64,000 bases of DNA. Source: Hirudo medicinalis. Lineage: Eukaryota; Annelida; Clitellata; Hirudinida; Hirudinidae. The translations under genes and the position numbers were made by a program. Position 1 is the stretch's first letter, and each line of letters opens with the position of its first letter. The notes beneath the pieces were generated by a model. That model had not been told where the DNA came from and did not search any database. It was given only the letters and a program-made list of their open reading frames with translations. Below are positions 35,797 through 47,203 of the stretch, in pieces. The stretch covers positions 115,223 through 179,222 of the forward strand of contig MPNW01000020.1 in the NCBI GenBank assembly GCA_011800805.1. The letters run 5' to 3'.

Positions 35797-38700
35797 ATGG
35801 TAAAGTTGATGTATTTTCGCCCTTAGATAGCTTTTATATATTACCATTATCCCAAAGCGGTCACTACTTCGCCGTAATTGTCAGGGTCCCTTACCATTTT
35901 TCGCCATACTTGCAGTATGGAAGCAGATGCCGTTTAGAAAGACAATCGACAATAAATGAATGCTTTGCTTTATTGCCCGTAGGGCCAATAACGCTGCCAA
36001 CGTAACGAAGTTTCTAGCGAGCATTTGCTGAATTAATTTGTATAGGATTATAGCGATTTTTTTAAATTTCGGCGTTGGATCGGAGACGTGAGCAGTGTTC
36101 TCGTTAATATAATACATGATGACGTATGTTTGAAGTATGTTTGGCTTATGAATAAAATAAAATTAAAATGACTTGCCGAGAAAGAAGTTAAATTCCTATT
36201 CCGTTGGACCAAACCTATCAACGCAAGCCATTACATTCGTAGCCGTGTAACTGATTTCGGCAGAAATCCTGCATGAGCTTGGTTAAAATTATGTGTTTTA
36301 AAATTGGAAAACAGTTAGAGACAACGAATAATGTCACAAAGTAATTTTCTCATATGTAATTGTAATTTTAGTGCTTAGCTTTTTTTGTAACAATCATGCT
36401 TGTAGTGCATATAAAAATTGACTTTCATACCATTGGTGTTGTGGCAATTGAATTATAAACTTCATTAGAAGGTCATTTATATTTGCAGAATGATACAACA
36501 TTGGATTCTCCAGGTGTCCACTCTGACTCAGGTATGAGTGATACGGCTGAAAAGAGAGGTGTTGCAGTTGATCTCTTAAATATAAATTAATTTACATTAA
36601 AGTTGCTTAGGGTGTAATGAATTAATTTTGTTATTGGCTTGAATGTCCTAAGGAAGTGAAAGTGAATAGCCACTAAGTGTCAGATGAGCTTGATCTTATA
36701 CGTTTTTGCAGGAACCAAGAGGGGTTCAGACACAAATGAAGATTATGATGATGACAGAAGTAGGAAGAAATCAAGGTTTGAAGGAGATAGAGCCGAAGTT
36801 CGACTTATAATCCCCAGTTGGGTTAGACATTTGAAGTTTCAGCATTTACTATTAATTCATTATTGCAATGTGTTGTTGTGTGTTGGCCATGCATGTGTTA
36901 CGTTTATATGCATTCTCATTCATGCTTTATTTGTTGTGGAATGGTTGGCATGGAATAGTAATTGGATGTAATTTAACAAACCATTAATTGAGTATTACTA
37001 CTTACCTACAGATCAGTGGATCCATAATAGGGAAAGGAGGAGACAATATCAAAAGACTTCGTTCAACCGTGAGTTGCTTTTCGTTTTCTAGTATGAAAGT
37101 AGATATAAAGAAAAGGTTTGATCATTGCAACCTGCAAGATCAAAAAAGTACTTGTTACTCTCAGTGGTTTCGGTTGTTTTCTGCCATTTATCTTGGATAC
37201 TCCACCCAGTGAATTTTTTGTGAGACACTTAGCATGTTCTTCAAAACACTAATTGCACTACCATGATAAACAAATCACAAGCCACTAAATAATGTCAAGA
37301 CCATTCAGTGTCACACCAACAGCAATGGTTATAGACCACAGATGATTGAATCACTAGAAGACCGATTTGACACCCACTAAACTCTCATTAATTTGTTCCA
37401 GTACCAGGCAAGCATCACTCTTCCAGATTCACGTGGACCTGAACGGTAACCAATCCACCATTTGTAATATTTCATATCATTGCCATCTTTGTCACAGTTA
37501 ATTGCGAAACCCCCTCCCATTTCTGCGAACGCCTCAAAGGTCGTTGACTTGACTTCCATCACTTAACTTCCTTCGATTGTATCAGTTTATCTGATGGACA
37601 AAATCTTGTTGCATTCCTAGATCAATGGAGTTGCTAAGATTACTTTTGTCTTCAACCCTCTTTCGGATGGGCACTGTGTGAAGAGTATGATCGGACAAAA
37701 TCAGTGACAAATGGATTTTTTTTACAGGCTTGTGGTGCTTACTTCTGAAATTGAGAAGATTTGTGATGCTCTGGAGGACATCATACCCACTCTCACCAGG
37801 GTATTTTGAGTAATTGTTTATTATTTGTGATTATACTAATGGATATCAAATTTTGTTTCATGCTTTTGAGATTTATTGCTGTTAGCAATTGCGTATCATA
37901 ACTAACTCTTGATTTATGTTTTCTGCAGTAGACTTAAAACTTCTCTTTGGTTATTTTTTGAAGCAGCAACTGAATAAGAACCAATCGGAAGATGAGCATG
38001 AGTTAAGAATGCTCGTCCACCAGGGACATGCTGGCAAAATTATTGGGAAGAGTGGAAATACAATCAAGGAGTTACGAGAGGTGTGATCATTACATTACCA
38101 AATTATGAACACTGTCAAACTCAATGGCAGAAATAGTTTATTAATGAAAGTGCCAGTAGACTTTGATGGATATTTTTAGAGGTCATTTATAGATTTATTT
38201 ATGAATTTTTAGGAAACTGGAACCCATGTAAAGATTTATGTCACACCATGTCCAAAGTCAACAGATAGAGTTGTACAGATGAGTGGCAGTGCCCATCAGA
38301 TTAGCAGCTGTGTTCACAATATCTACAAGATCATTGATGGGGTTTGTACAGTTGTAATATGTATAATTTGTGTATTTCATTCAAATAATTATTGATTTGA
38401 ATTTTTTTTATGAATTGGCAAATTGAGAGACTAAGTAAGCAGAGTATTTGAGCATAAGAAAATTTATAGATTGCATGATGAGAAATTTTATGATTTTTCA
38501 GGCCATTCCAAAAGGTGCAATAATCCCTTATAATCCTGATAATTACGACATCTCTATAGCCTCCAAATATGGAGGTTATGATGAGGAGAGGGGCGGGGGC
38601 AGCGGAAAGGGGAAGTCAAGGGGCGGAAGGGATGCAAGTCCGAGGAGTGGGGGTGCTGGAAGAGGAGACTATGGAAGGTTTGAGACCGGCGATCAAGATT

Positions 38701-39798
38701 GTCGGTCAAAGGCAGAGATTGAAAATTTTGATTCTTGTAGGGGTTGCAGGCTTCCTGGTTATGAAGAGAGATATGAGAGGTATTACTTGACTTTCTGAGT
38801 CGCTTGACAAATGAATTATTCGATGAGACTGATTTCTCCTTTAGCACATTATGCACTTAAATTCACAGGAATGCTCCTATGAGATCCAGTGAACACAGAA
38901 GATCTTCGGGGGGAAGTGGTAGCGGGGTGAGATTGTTTTTACTCCACATATCATCAAGAGAATTACATTAATTTAGAATGCAAAATGGATTTAATAAAGT
39001 GCACACAAAATTCAGTTTATAATTTATTGATGCCTATCAGAAATGGTAGCATTAATATTCATTTTGCTTTCCAGATGGCTGCTGTGAATCCATCAGGTGA
39101 AAGAGAGACCTCCCAAGTCAGCATACCAAAATGTGTTAGTATGTTAAATTTGAAATAATGTTTTTTGACATTGGGCACCACAATTATGGTAGAGTACGGC
39201 AATAGTCTGCTTTTCAGCAAGTAGCTTATGCAATATTACCCAGCATTACAGCATTAGGTGGAACTTGGACTCACTTAGGCCTATTAAATATTTGCATGTT
39301 TGGGTCTTTAATTATCTTATGTTTGAATGCAGTTGGCCGGTGCTATTCTTGGAAAAGGAGGTAACAGGATCAAGCAAGTTCAGCATGAGTCAGGCACAAA
39401 AATCAAGATGGACGATGCTACAGTGGACTCGAATGATCGGATCATCACTATCATAGGAACAAAGGAACAGATCCAATATGCGCAATATCTATTGCAGATG
39501 ATGTGAGTCATTATATTCTCATTGACATTAAGTGTTGTACTGCTTGTTATGCATATAAATTACTTTAGCAAGCTGTAATAATAACTAGTTTTTGTGAGTT
39601 ACCAGGGGTAATGACATCAACTGCCATTGTTAGTCCAATAATTTCTCTTAAGTTTCTTACAATTTATTGTGCAATGTAATGCCTCCTTTGCTATGCACAT
39701 AGTGCTACATAAATGAATTACATTGGTATTAAGTGAGAAAATAAACATGTTGTTGTGACAGGGTGAAGAAATATGCCAATAATGATGGGAGACAGTGA
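35797..39798 (+). CDS. HNRNPK: heterogeneous nuclear ribonucleoprotein K (three KH domains)
   Basis: hnRNP K binds poly(C) RNA and DNA through KH domains and works in transcription, splicing and translation control. Exons: 35797-35799 (ATG only), 36489-36531, 36712-36821, 37012-37068, 37402-37445, 37728-37800, 37967-38080, 38213-38341, 38502-38779, 38869-38926, 39075-39134, 39333-39502, 39762-39798; 391 aa against 463 in human. KH1: [16 protein letters not shown] ... [19 protein letters not shown]2: [21 protein letters not shown] ... [10 protein letters not shown]3: [21 protein letters not shown] ... [20 protein letters not shown]. All three GXXG loops are intact. Between KH2 and KH3 the linker is Gly/Arg/Ser-rich (RGG-like) but lacks the long proline-rich KI segment of vertebrates. 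Exon 1 carrying only the ATG is inferred from phase and from ATG|GTAAAG; it is the least certain part. Confidence 0.92.
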
Positions 39799-40156
39799 GC
39801 CTTGCAGGGGAAACCATACGACTGCCATCAACACAAAGAATGTCTTAATTTATGGATGTTATGTTTACATTTCTCTTTTTATCATTACCTCAAATGATTC
39901 ACTGCTTCAATGAAATAGTTCAGTTTTTAATCTTTAACTACTGACTATTTGACTTAAGGGCATGGATGTTGAGTGAGACTTTGTTAGTGAAGTTATTCAT
40001 GTACATGTCTTCCTATCTATAAAATGAGGTGTTCAATGCTATTAAGAACAACAAGTTGAGGCCAAGAGTTGATTGAAAACTCAATAGGTAGCACAAGAGC
40101 TCTTATAAATTGTTGGGGAGCAACTTGTTGGGCATTCAAAATTATTTGGGTTAGTT
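39799..40156. other. tail-to-tail spacer HNRNPK / PPCDC
   Basis: 358 nt separate the two stop codons; the 3' UTRs probably overlap. No AATAAA was recognised at a usual distance on either strand here. Confidence 0.5.
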
Positions 40157-41406
40157 TTAGTAGAGTGGATAATAATAGGGATGATGGCTCAATGCCAACT
40201 TCTCCAATTGGGCTTCCACATTCTTCACTATGATGTTTGTTTCTGCCATGGCTCCTAGGCCTGGAAAGGACGGGTTATATAATTAGTCACATCAATTTAA
40301 GATAAATCTTGGCTTGGGCTGAGGTATGTGTGGGTTAGGTGCATTTACTATGTTAAGTCATAACGAGGAAAAGCATGCATTTTATTGTGTGGAGTGTTGT
40401 AGGTCACATTAATTTTGAATATTTTCGTAATGAAAATCTTAAAAAAAGGGTGGGGTTACCATTGTCTCCGCATGCCAGCACTTTCTGTATGCAAGGGATT
40501 TCTTCATATCCAAAGCTCTTGAGTGCTTGAACCTGGTTTGCTGTAATTGGATGCTTCCACATGAAGGTGTTCATGGCAGGGGCAAACAAGAGAGGTTTGT
40601 TTGGTTTCCATGCTCGGACAATGCATGTCTGTTAGCAAACAAGGTTGAGTTTCTTAAATTATGTTGATGTCATTGTTCTATTCAGAACTTATTTAGAGAA
40701 TCTCTAGGAGTATCCTGCGATATTAATCCCAAGTTTGGCAATATAAATGATGCTTGACTAGTCTTGCTTTATTTCTTATGTATCAGGACCCACTAGTAGG
40801 TTGTCACAGAGGCCGCATGCAATCTTGCCCAATGTGTTGGCATCCAGGGGTGCTAGGACCATAATGTCTGCCCACCTCCTTAGCTCAATGTGGAGTATTG
40901 GATCTTCCAAGCCCTTCCATGTCTGGCATTAAAAACAGCAATGATATAAAACAAATCAATATCAATGTCAAATAGCAAATTTGGTCTTACAGTCCATTCG
41001 TCCTCATCACAAAATATCTCAACTGGCAGCATGTTCTTGTCAAAAAAGTGCTGAGCATGCTTTGTGGTCACGATTTTCACGCAAACCTTGTCAGTAAAAC
41101 AAAGTAAATTTTCTGAATAATGTCCGATCTTTCCGAACAACTCCCTAATCGCAACGGGTTATATTCGTTTATATTACATTAGATTACATTCAACTCGCTT
41201 TAAATCACCTTGAATTTGCTGTTCAGTAACTCCTCAACAAGCTTTGGTATCTTTAACGAAGCAACACTCCCTGTGCAGCCGATCAAAACATTAAAAGTCC
41301 TTCCCTGTTTGACGTTCAAATTTTGCAACATCATTTTATTAACCTGACTGTTTGAATCATTCTGAACCTTGTTCAGATGGTTGGCATTGGGCTCGAACGA
41401 GGACAT
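40157..41406 (-). CDS. PPCDC: phosphopantothenoylcysteine decarboxylase
   Basis: This FMN enzyme makes 4'-phosphopantetheine from phosphopantothenoylcysteine in coenzyme A synthesis. Exons: 41209-41406, 40991-41086, 40794-40922, 40460-40628, 40157-40260; 231 aa. Signatures: NVLIGCTGSVASLKIP (flavin-binding start), ILHIELRRWADIMVLAPLDA with the catalytic His ~109, NTLGKIACGLCDNLLTCIVRAW, FAPAMNTFMW (PXMNXXMW with substrate-binding Asn ~161), and LACGDNGLGAMAE with the catalytic Cys ~194. All residues of a working enzyme are visible. The start at MSSFEP is the first ATG of the ORF; it gives a polar N-terminal extension of ~35 residues before the fold. The final exon, coding LGAMAE to the stop, is short and easily missed. 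Confidence 0.94.
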
Positions 41407-44400
41407 ACTGAATGCTAACAAGGGTGAAAATAAGACAGAAAAAATCCACAACGTTCTTCCCGAAGAGCGATGCTAGCGTACTGTTAAGCTCATCTAAACA
41501 GCCCATTAAAGCGCACGAATGTTTTTGTTAATAATAATAGTCAAAAGTATTTTTTAACGTTTGCTTTCGTCAGTTTTGTAAAATATATTTGCTCGCAAAA
41601 ATATATTAAACATCTGTTTTTTGCGAGGACTGCTTGTCGAGAAATGATTGCGAGTGCTCCTTATACCTGTCACGAGATGGCACCCTTTTTATTCGGAAAA
41701 TTCCAGCGGAATGGGACATTTGACACTTGACCATATAATGAAAAATCTGCATGAACATTCGATTGCACGTTTTACTCGTACTCCTCATTACATTTGGAAC
41801 TTCGTTACTTCATCCAACGTAAATAAATTTTCTAGTTTTATGATAATCTGCTCACACTTTAAAGGCGAAAAATGGCAAAGTAATGCAATTATAATAAATT
41901 TAGCATTTATAGTATGATTTATGCAGAATTATTTAGCATTTGTAGAACAAGTCAATGTCCTTGTCCTTTATTATTATTTTGCCATTCTTCATGATGGTCA
42001 GTATGATAGTAATAATGATGACGAGAAAGACGGTGACGACGATGATGATTATGATAATAATAATAGAATTGAAAATGATTATTAATAACTTAATAATGTA
42101 AAAAATGATAATGTATAATAACAATAATATATTTCAAGCATTTCCTCGTCAGAAATAGGATTTGAAACCAGGTGGGTCAGTATAGTAATAAAATAAAATG
42201 TTGATAAAATTTCATTGCTTTATTCATTTTCAATCTTGCTCTTCCTTTTCTGATAGTATCTCCTTCTCAGAGCCGCAAGAGCCACGATGCTGGAAGACTA
42301 TTGATTTTAAAATCTCCAGTGCCTGTCGAGCTGCAGGCCCCGAAGGAATGGACGGATCGTAAAGCGAATGAAGGCTCATCATCACAGCTTTCACTATCAT
42401 CACCTTTCTTGCTATTGTCACGGAGGAAGCTTTCTTTTTTCATTTTTCAGTTTTGAAAGAAAGGACAGCGGGCTAGGATCCGGGAAAGGGATTTTATTCT
42501 AAGATCACGATTTTAGACTTGAAATAAAATTATTTTAAATTTAATTATATTTGATAACTACTAATATCGTTGAAAATGATTTTGTCCTGGCCAAAAAAAT
42601 GGCAAACATAATAATAAAAACACAGCATATAATCACCCCAAGAGGACGAAGGTGATGCTTATGAAGCATATCTTAAAGGCTACGGAAAATACTAGCTCAA
42701 ATTTCATCTCTTTCGGAGATGAAACAAAATCACCAACTTCTCAGTCGCCCATCAAATTTTTGTACTTCGTTTTCTTACTATCCGAAATCAATTTCACTTG
42801 CAATTACTCGTCTGATGACAACTTTTGGTTTGTTTTCTATTTTTAAATATGAACTTCATTACATACTTGCTTAATTCACGAATATTTGAAGCCACTATAA
42901 ATACATAAACACTTTATTTTGTTAAATAAAGCAATTTACTATGAATGCAGTGCAATAATAATAATAGCAATTATTATTCCACACAATTTCAAACGTAATC
43001 TACTCAATCACTTTCCCTCTCCAACGCGTGGGTGGATGCTCCTGTCGTGGGCGGGCAGGAGTTTTCTGACGTCATATCTGCTGTTTTATGTCCAATGCTC
43101 AATGGCTGGATTAATGTTTGAAAGAATGTTAGAGTTATTATGACATTGATGAAGATTATGTTTACCTTGAAGATGACGACATTGGTGACAAGTTGGCGGT
43201 GTTTAGCTATGGTAAAATTAATTATAATGATGCTAAATTATGTTGAATTTTGCTGCACCGCCTTGACATAACTTGAAATCATTTTCACAAAAATGCAAGT
43301 TCGTCGTCATCATCATCCTACATTATAAGTAGATTTAATTATTGTCATAATTCTCGTTAAGTTTTATACTAGTTATGAAGCTATCTACACAATCAGCAAT
43401 GGCACTTCCACTAATCTCGCAATGAGTATCGCACAATTACGCATCGAGAATTTCGCTTCGCCCGATTATAAATAAAATAGAATTATAAATGAGAAAGCCT
43501 TTCAATTAGAATTTAATTCATTTTAATTAAACGTGCAAGAGCAGTTTCAATTAAGTTTATCTGACGCTTAATTTGTAATTTTTTAAATGCGTGGGACATC
43601 ATCGTCGGCTTATTTTTAGACTGATAGTGTCTCATTAGTGTTTCTTACTTTGATTTAGAGTACCGCTAATAAATTACTACGGTGCCATTTCGTATTTTTT
43701 TTTAGTATATTTACTGCATTTTTGTTTGTTTGATGTTCATCAAATAAACAATATAGTTGCACATTTAGAAGTTCATAGGGCTCAAAGTTTGGCTACCCGA
43801 AGGAAGTTGTTTAACGAAATCAAACCTCGGTCCTAATTAAATGGATAACCCGACCATATTATCATTATTAATATTATTTTAGTTTAATTTTTTTTCTCTA
43901 ATAAAACAATAAAAACAAACAAACAAGCAAGCTATCAGCCAAAAAAAATTGGAACATCCGAATATTTAAAGTCCCCCAACAATATTCTGCATTTCCTTCG
44001 TCCATCTGCTGAATGACATACTCAGCTCGTCATTTTCGGATATCCGACCTCTTCTCTTAACAGACAGTAAGATTCTTGTCCCGTGAGTCCTCCATGATTC
44101 CTTTCTTGTATTCGATGGAATAACTTCTTTTTGCACTCATCTTGTCAAAATAAGGTATTAATCTCTAGCAATTAATGGTAAATCTGTTACACATACGATG
44201 CACTGAAATATGAAAATTTATTAACACTACCCGATGCAACTGCGTTCGGATTGATCGTCTGTTTAGGGTAACTGTTCACCCTCTTAGATAAGTAGAAATA
44301 GTTACAGTAATTATAATTTGTATTACAGGTATTCTATTACATTAATATTTAATTAAGAATATATTAATAATAAATTAATAATCTACAATTCAATACATCG

Positions 44401-45367
44401 TGTTATAACAGACCTATGTTAAATGCCGGCTGACGATCTCAACTACGGCTTATTTTCGGGATACGGCTTGTATTACGGGAACCTTTAAAAATCAAGCTAG
44501 GGCTTATTTTATCAATGACATATTTTCAGTTCCAAATTTCATTTATTTATTAAAAAATAAAAACATTACAACCTCAAACATACAAACTGTTGAAAATCAT
44601 GATAACACAGAGAACCAGAAACGCTGTCTCAGATAAACAACCAAATATTTGAAATGTTTTGAAATACTTCCATTGATGGTGGAACGGACTCTTGGTTCTA
44701 TTTGGATTAGTCCTTTGGTGGTGATAATAAAACTTATTTATCGAAAGGGGTTTTTGTCCTTATGTTTGCTGCAATTCTAGCAACAAAACATGCGGATATT
44801 GCTGACGTCATATATGGATCGAATTGAATCGAATGACCTTAAGAAGATTCAATAAACAGACGCGAATGACAACTTAGGAGAACAATTTAATTGCAATGTT
44901 TCACATTATTTATTCATTTTTACTTTTTATTGGATGACAATTTTTAAATTCCAAAACGATTATAAAATTAAAAGTTTTAAAATTTTAATTTTTTTTTTAG
45001 CAAATTAAAGTGTTGAAATGTAAGCAATTTTCGAAAGCCCTAACCCTCTTAAAAATAGAAATCAAGCGATAGTGTTACTATAAGCAATGTGGACACTTAA
45101 ATAATAGAAACTTGCGACGAAACATCAAACTTTAATAATCAATAAAAATAATCAAAGTAACTAATATTCATGTAAAAGAATAAAGAGAAAGCATTTAAAT
45201 GATAACAGAATTAGATGAGAATTTCTCGGGCAACTTGTCTGTGCTGCAAATAAGCATACTTGTCGCAATAAATATTACACCTCATGTAACAACAAATCCA
45301 TGCGAGACAATATTTTTAAAGCAACATACCCATCTGGAAACCAGGAAATGCGTCCAAAGGCATTAAA
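41407..45367. other. 4-kb intergenic region between PPCDC and PCSK2
   Basis: No solid gene. Contents: (ATA/GAT)-rich low complexity at 41990-42130; a minus-strand ORF ending at 42230 with AATAAA at 42219-42224; perfect CREs (TGACGTCA) at 43067-43074 and 44803-44810; a GC-box-like GTGGGCGGGC at 43047-43056; and near 44445-44510 degenerate repeats of the unit CGGCTTATTTTCGGGATA / CGGCTTGTATTACGGGA, probably an old transposon terminus. Confidence 0.45.
42230..42442 (-). CDS. possible small gene or last exon, unrecognised
   Basis: The minus-strand frame reads KKKASSVTIARKVM ... SLYDPSIPSGPAARQALEIL ... GSCGSEKEILSEKEEQD, then TGA and an AATAAA 5 nt later (42219-42224). Composition is protein-like and the region is less AT-rich than its flanks. 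No upstream exon chain was found and I do not recognise the protein. An overlapping frame has its own ATG ORF of 58 codons, so coding is unproven. Confidence 0.3.
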
Positions 45368-45415
45368 ATGACTGGCAGCCATTTAAGATCACATGGGCTC
45401 TGGTGCATGGATGCA

Positions 45416-45505
45416 TATATAAGAGCAGTGGATTCGGCAGATAGAAGGCGTTCTGCTAGAGGTTTGGACGTAACATATGGAAGGACGAACAAAGTCTTTG
45501 TTCAG
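45416..45505 (+). promoter_or_regulatory. PCSK2: TATA promoter and noncoding first exon of PCSK2
   Basis: TATATAAG at 45416-45423 predicts a start near 45446. The following ~60 nt end in a strong donor, TTCAG|GTAAGC (45505/45506). The next plus-strand acceptor before the PC2 start codon is TTAATTTTAG at 47061-47070, giving a second exon from 47071 that holds the ATG at 47204. Two perfect CREs lie further upstream. The splice is inferred from signals only. Confidence 0.5.
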
Positions 45506-47070
45506 GTAAGCCATTTGTTGCTGCTACTAGTCGTTTCTTGTTGCATGTGCTGCGACGATGCCTTTTTCAGTCTAATGGTTGTTTGTCACATAAGGATTTT
45601 TATACGTTGAGTTAAAACTTGCTTTGTTGTTGTTTTTTCGATGCTTATATTATTATCAAGTGTTTGTATCTAACGATCTGCATCTGAATTTTAAAGTCAT
45701 TTGTAATTGAAAATAATTTAATTATTGTTATTGGTACGGATGAAAATATTTTTTGATACTCCTATGATGAATTGATCCCTAAAGATGCATTGTATAAGTA
45801 TAGTGAAGATACAGGTATAAGTAAATTATCCAACGGGAGAAGAATGCCAGAATTTAATATGGTAAGATTTGTGATATCATGAAAGTGTTAGTGAGCTAAG
45901 TTAATCGGGGAGTTTAGCAACCGTAAATTTAAAAAAAAATCTACTGACTAATTGGGGAACCTTTACATCTTGTTATCACTACAATATCTCCGGCTCAGAG
46001 GGCCGATAATTTTCTCGTTTACTCTAAACTAATTTCTTGCCGTGTTCTTGCCCAATAGGGCATCGCGGTTCTTTAGCATTCCCTGTTCCTTTAACAACAA
46101 TTTTCAGGAACTTTGAGAGCGAGTGAGAGAGAGAGAGTAAGAGAATGAAGGAAAGGAAAACAAATTAGAAAGGGATTCAACTTGATTGCTATTGAAAGTG
46201 CAGGTTGGACCTCAAAAAGGAATTGTCTCTTATACGAGGCTATTTTGTATTATCAGCATCGTCAATGCCACTGACACTACACTCATTACCACTAAAGGTT
46301 GAATTCGCAATTTTGAGTGACATAATGTATTAAGTCTAGCCCTAGGTCCATCAATAAGTTCACTGTCCACCGTACCGTATTTGGATTTACATGCATATTT
46401 AATGCGGCAGATGATTGTGATGATGATGATGTTGATGAATATTATTATTATTATTACTATTGATGACGCGGGACGGATAATAATATAAATTGTATTGTTA
46501 TTAATTCTTAGTACTAGTTCTCTTTAATTGTTCTTCAGTATTGAAACATATTCGTGACTTATATAACTTACATAATTATTTTTACGTCTATTTGTACAGG
46601 TAATAATCATTATCATCTCTTCCAATCCATTGAACTTACCGATACGAACAGTGCTTCACGATCGATAGCAACCAAGAGAAAGCGCAAAGGCAAATCGTAA
46701 ATATAACAGCAAAAAGAAGAAGAAAAACAACTCACCTGGGTTGCAACAACATTTTGGACAAATTTCCTCTAGCATAAGGTCTGACATCTTAAATATCATC
46801 GGCCTCAAGCCTTCTTTACGCATTGAAAAATTTTTCAGATATTTCATGTTTGCTCTCTGTTTTTGTAACTAAGCGATTATAGAAGGCATCAGGCATTATC
46901 TCATGTGACAAGAAAGTTTTTGAATCTAACATAAATCATGGATAGAGAGAATTTGCATGCCCAATTAAAGTAAAGCCAGACTAATGAATTCACAAGAACA
47001 ATGTAATAATAATGATAACGATAACATAGTAAGCAATGAACTACTTAATAATTATTTTAATTAATTTTAG
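45506..47070 (+). other. inferred 5' UTR intron of PCSK2
   Basis: Starts GTAAGC and ends TTTTAG. Includes a GA-rich stretch near 46120-46160, GAT/ATT trinucleotide tracts near 46415-46460, and no protein-like ORF. Membership of the PCSK2 gene is inferred. Confidence 0.4.
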
Positions 47071-47203
47071 ACAGAAGAAATAGAAAAGTGACTGATTAGA
47101 ACTCATCCATAGCTCGATAAACAAGATCTCAAAGTGGAAGTTACTTCGACGATCTTTTAAAAAACTCCGAGATAAATAGCTTCGGAAGATCAAGAACAGA
47201 AAC

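Noticed and set aside
41648..41917. 89-codon plus-strand ORF upstream of PPCDC
   Set aside because: No splice or promoter context and no family resemblance; likely chance in the PPCDC upstream flank.
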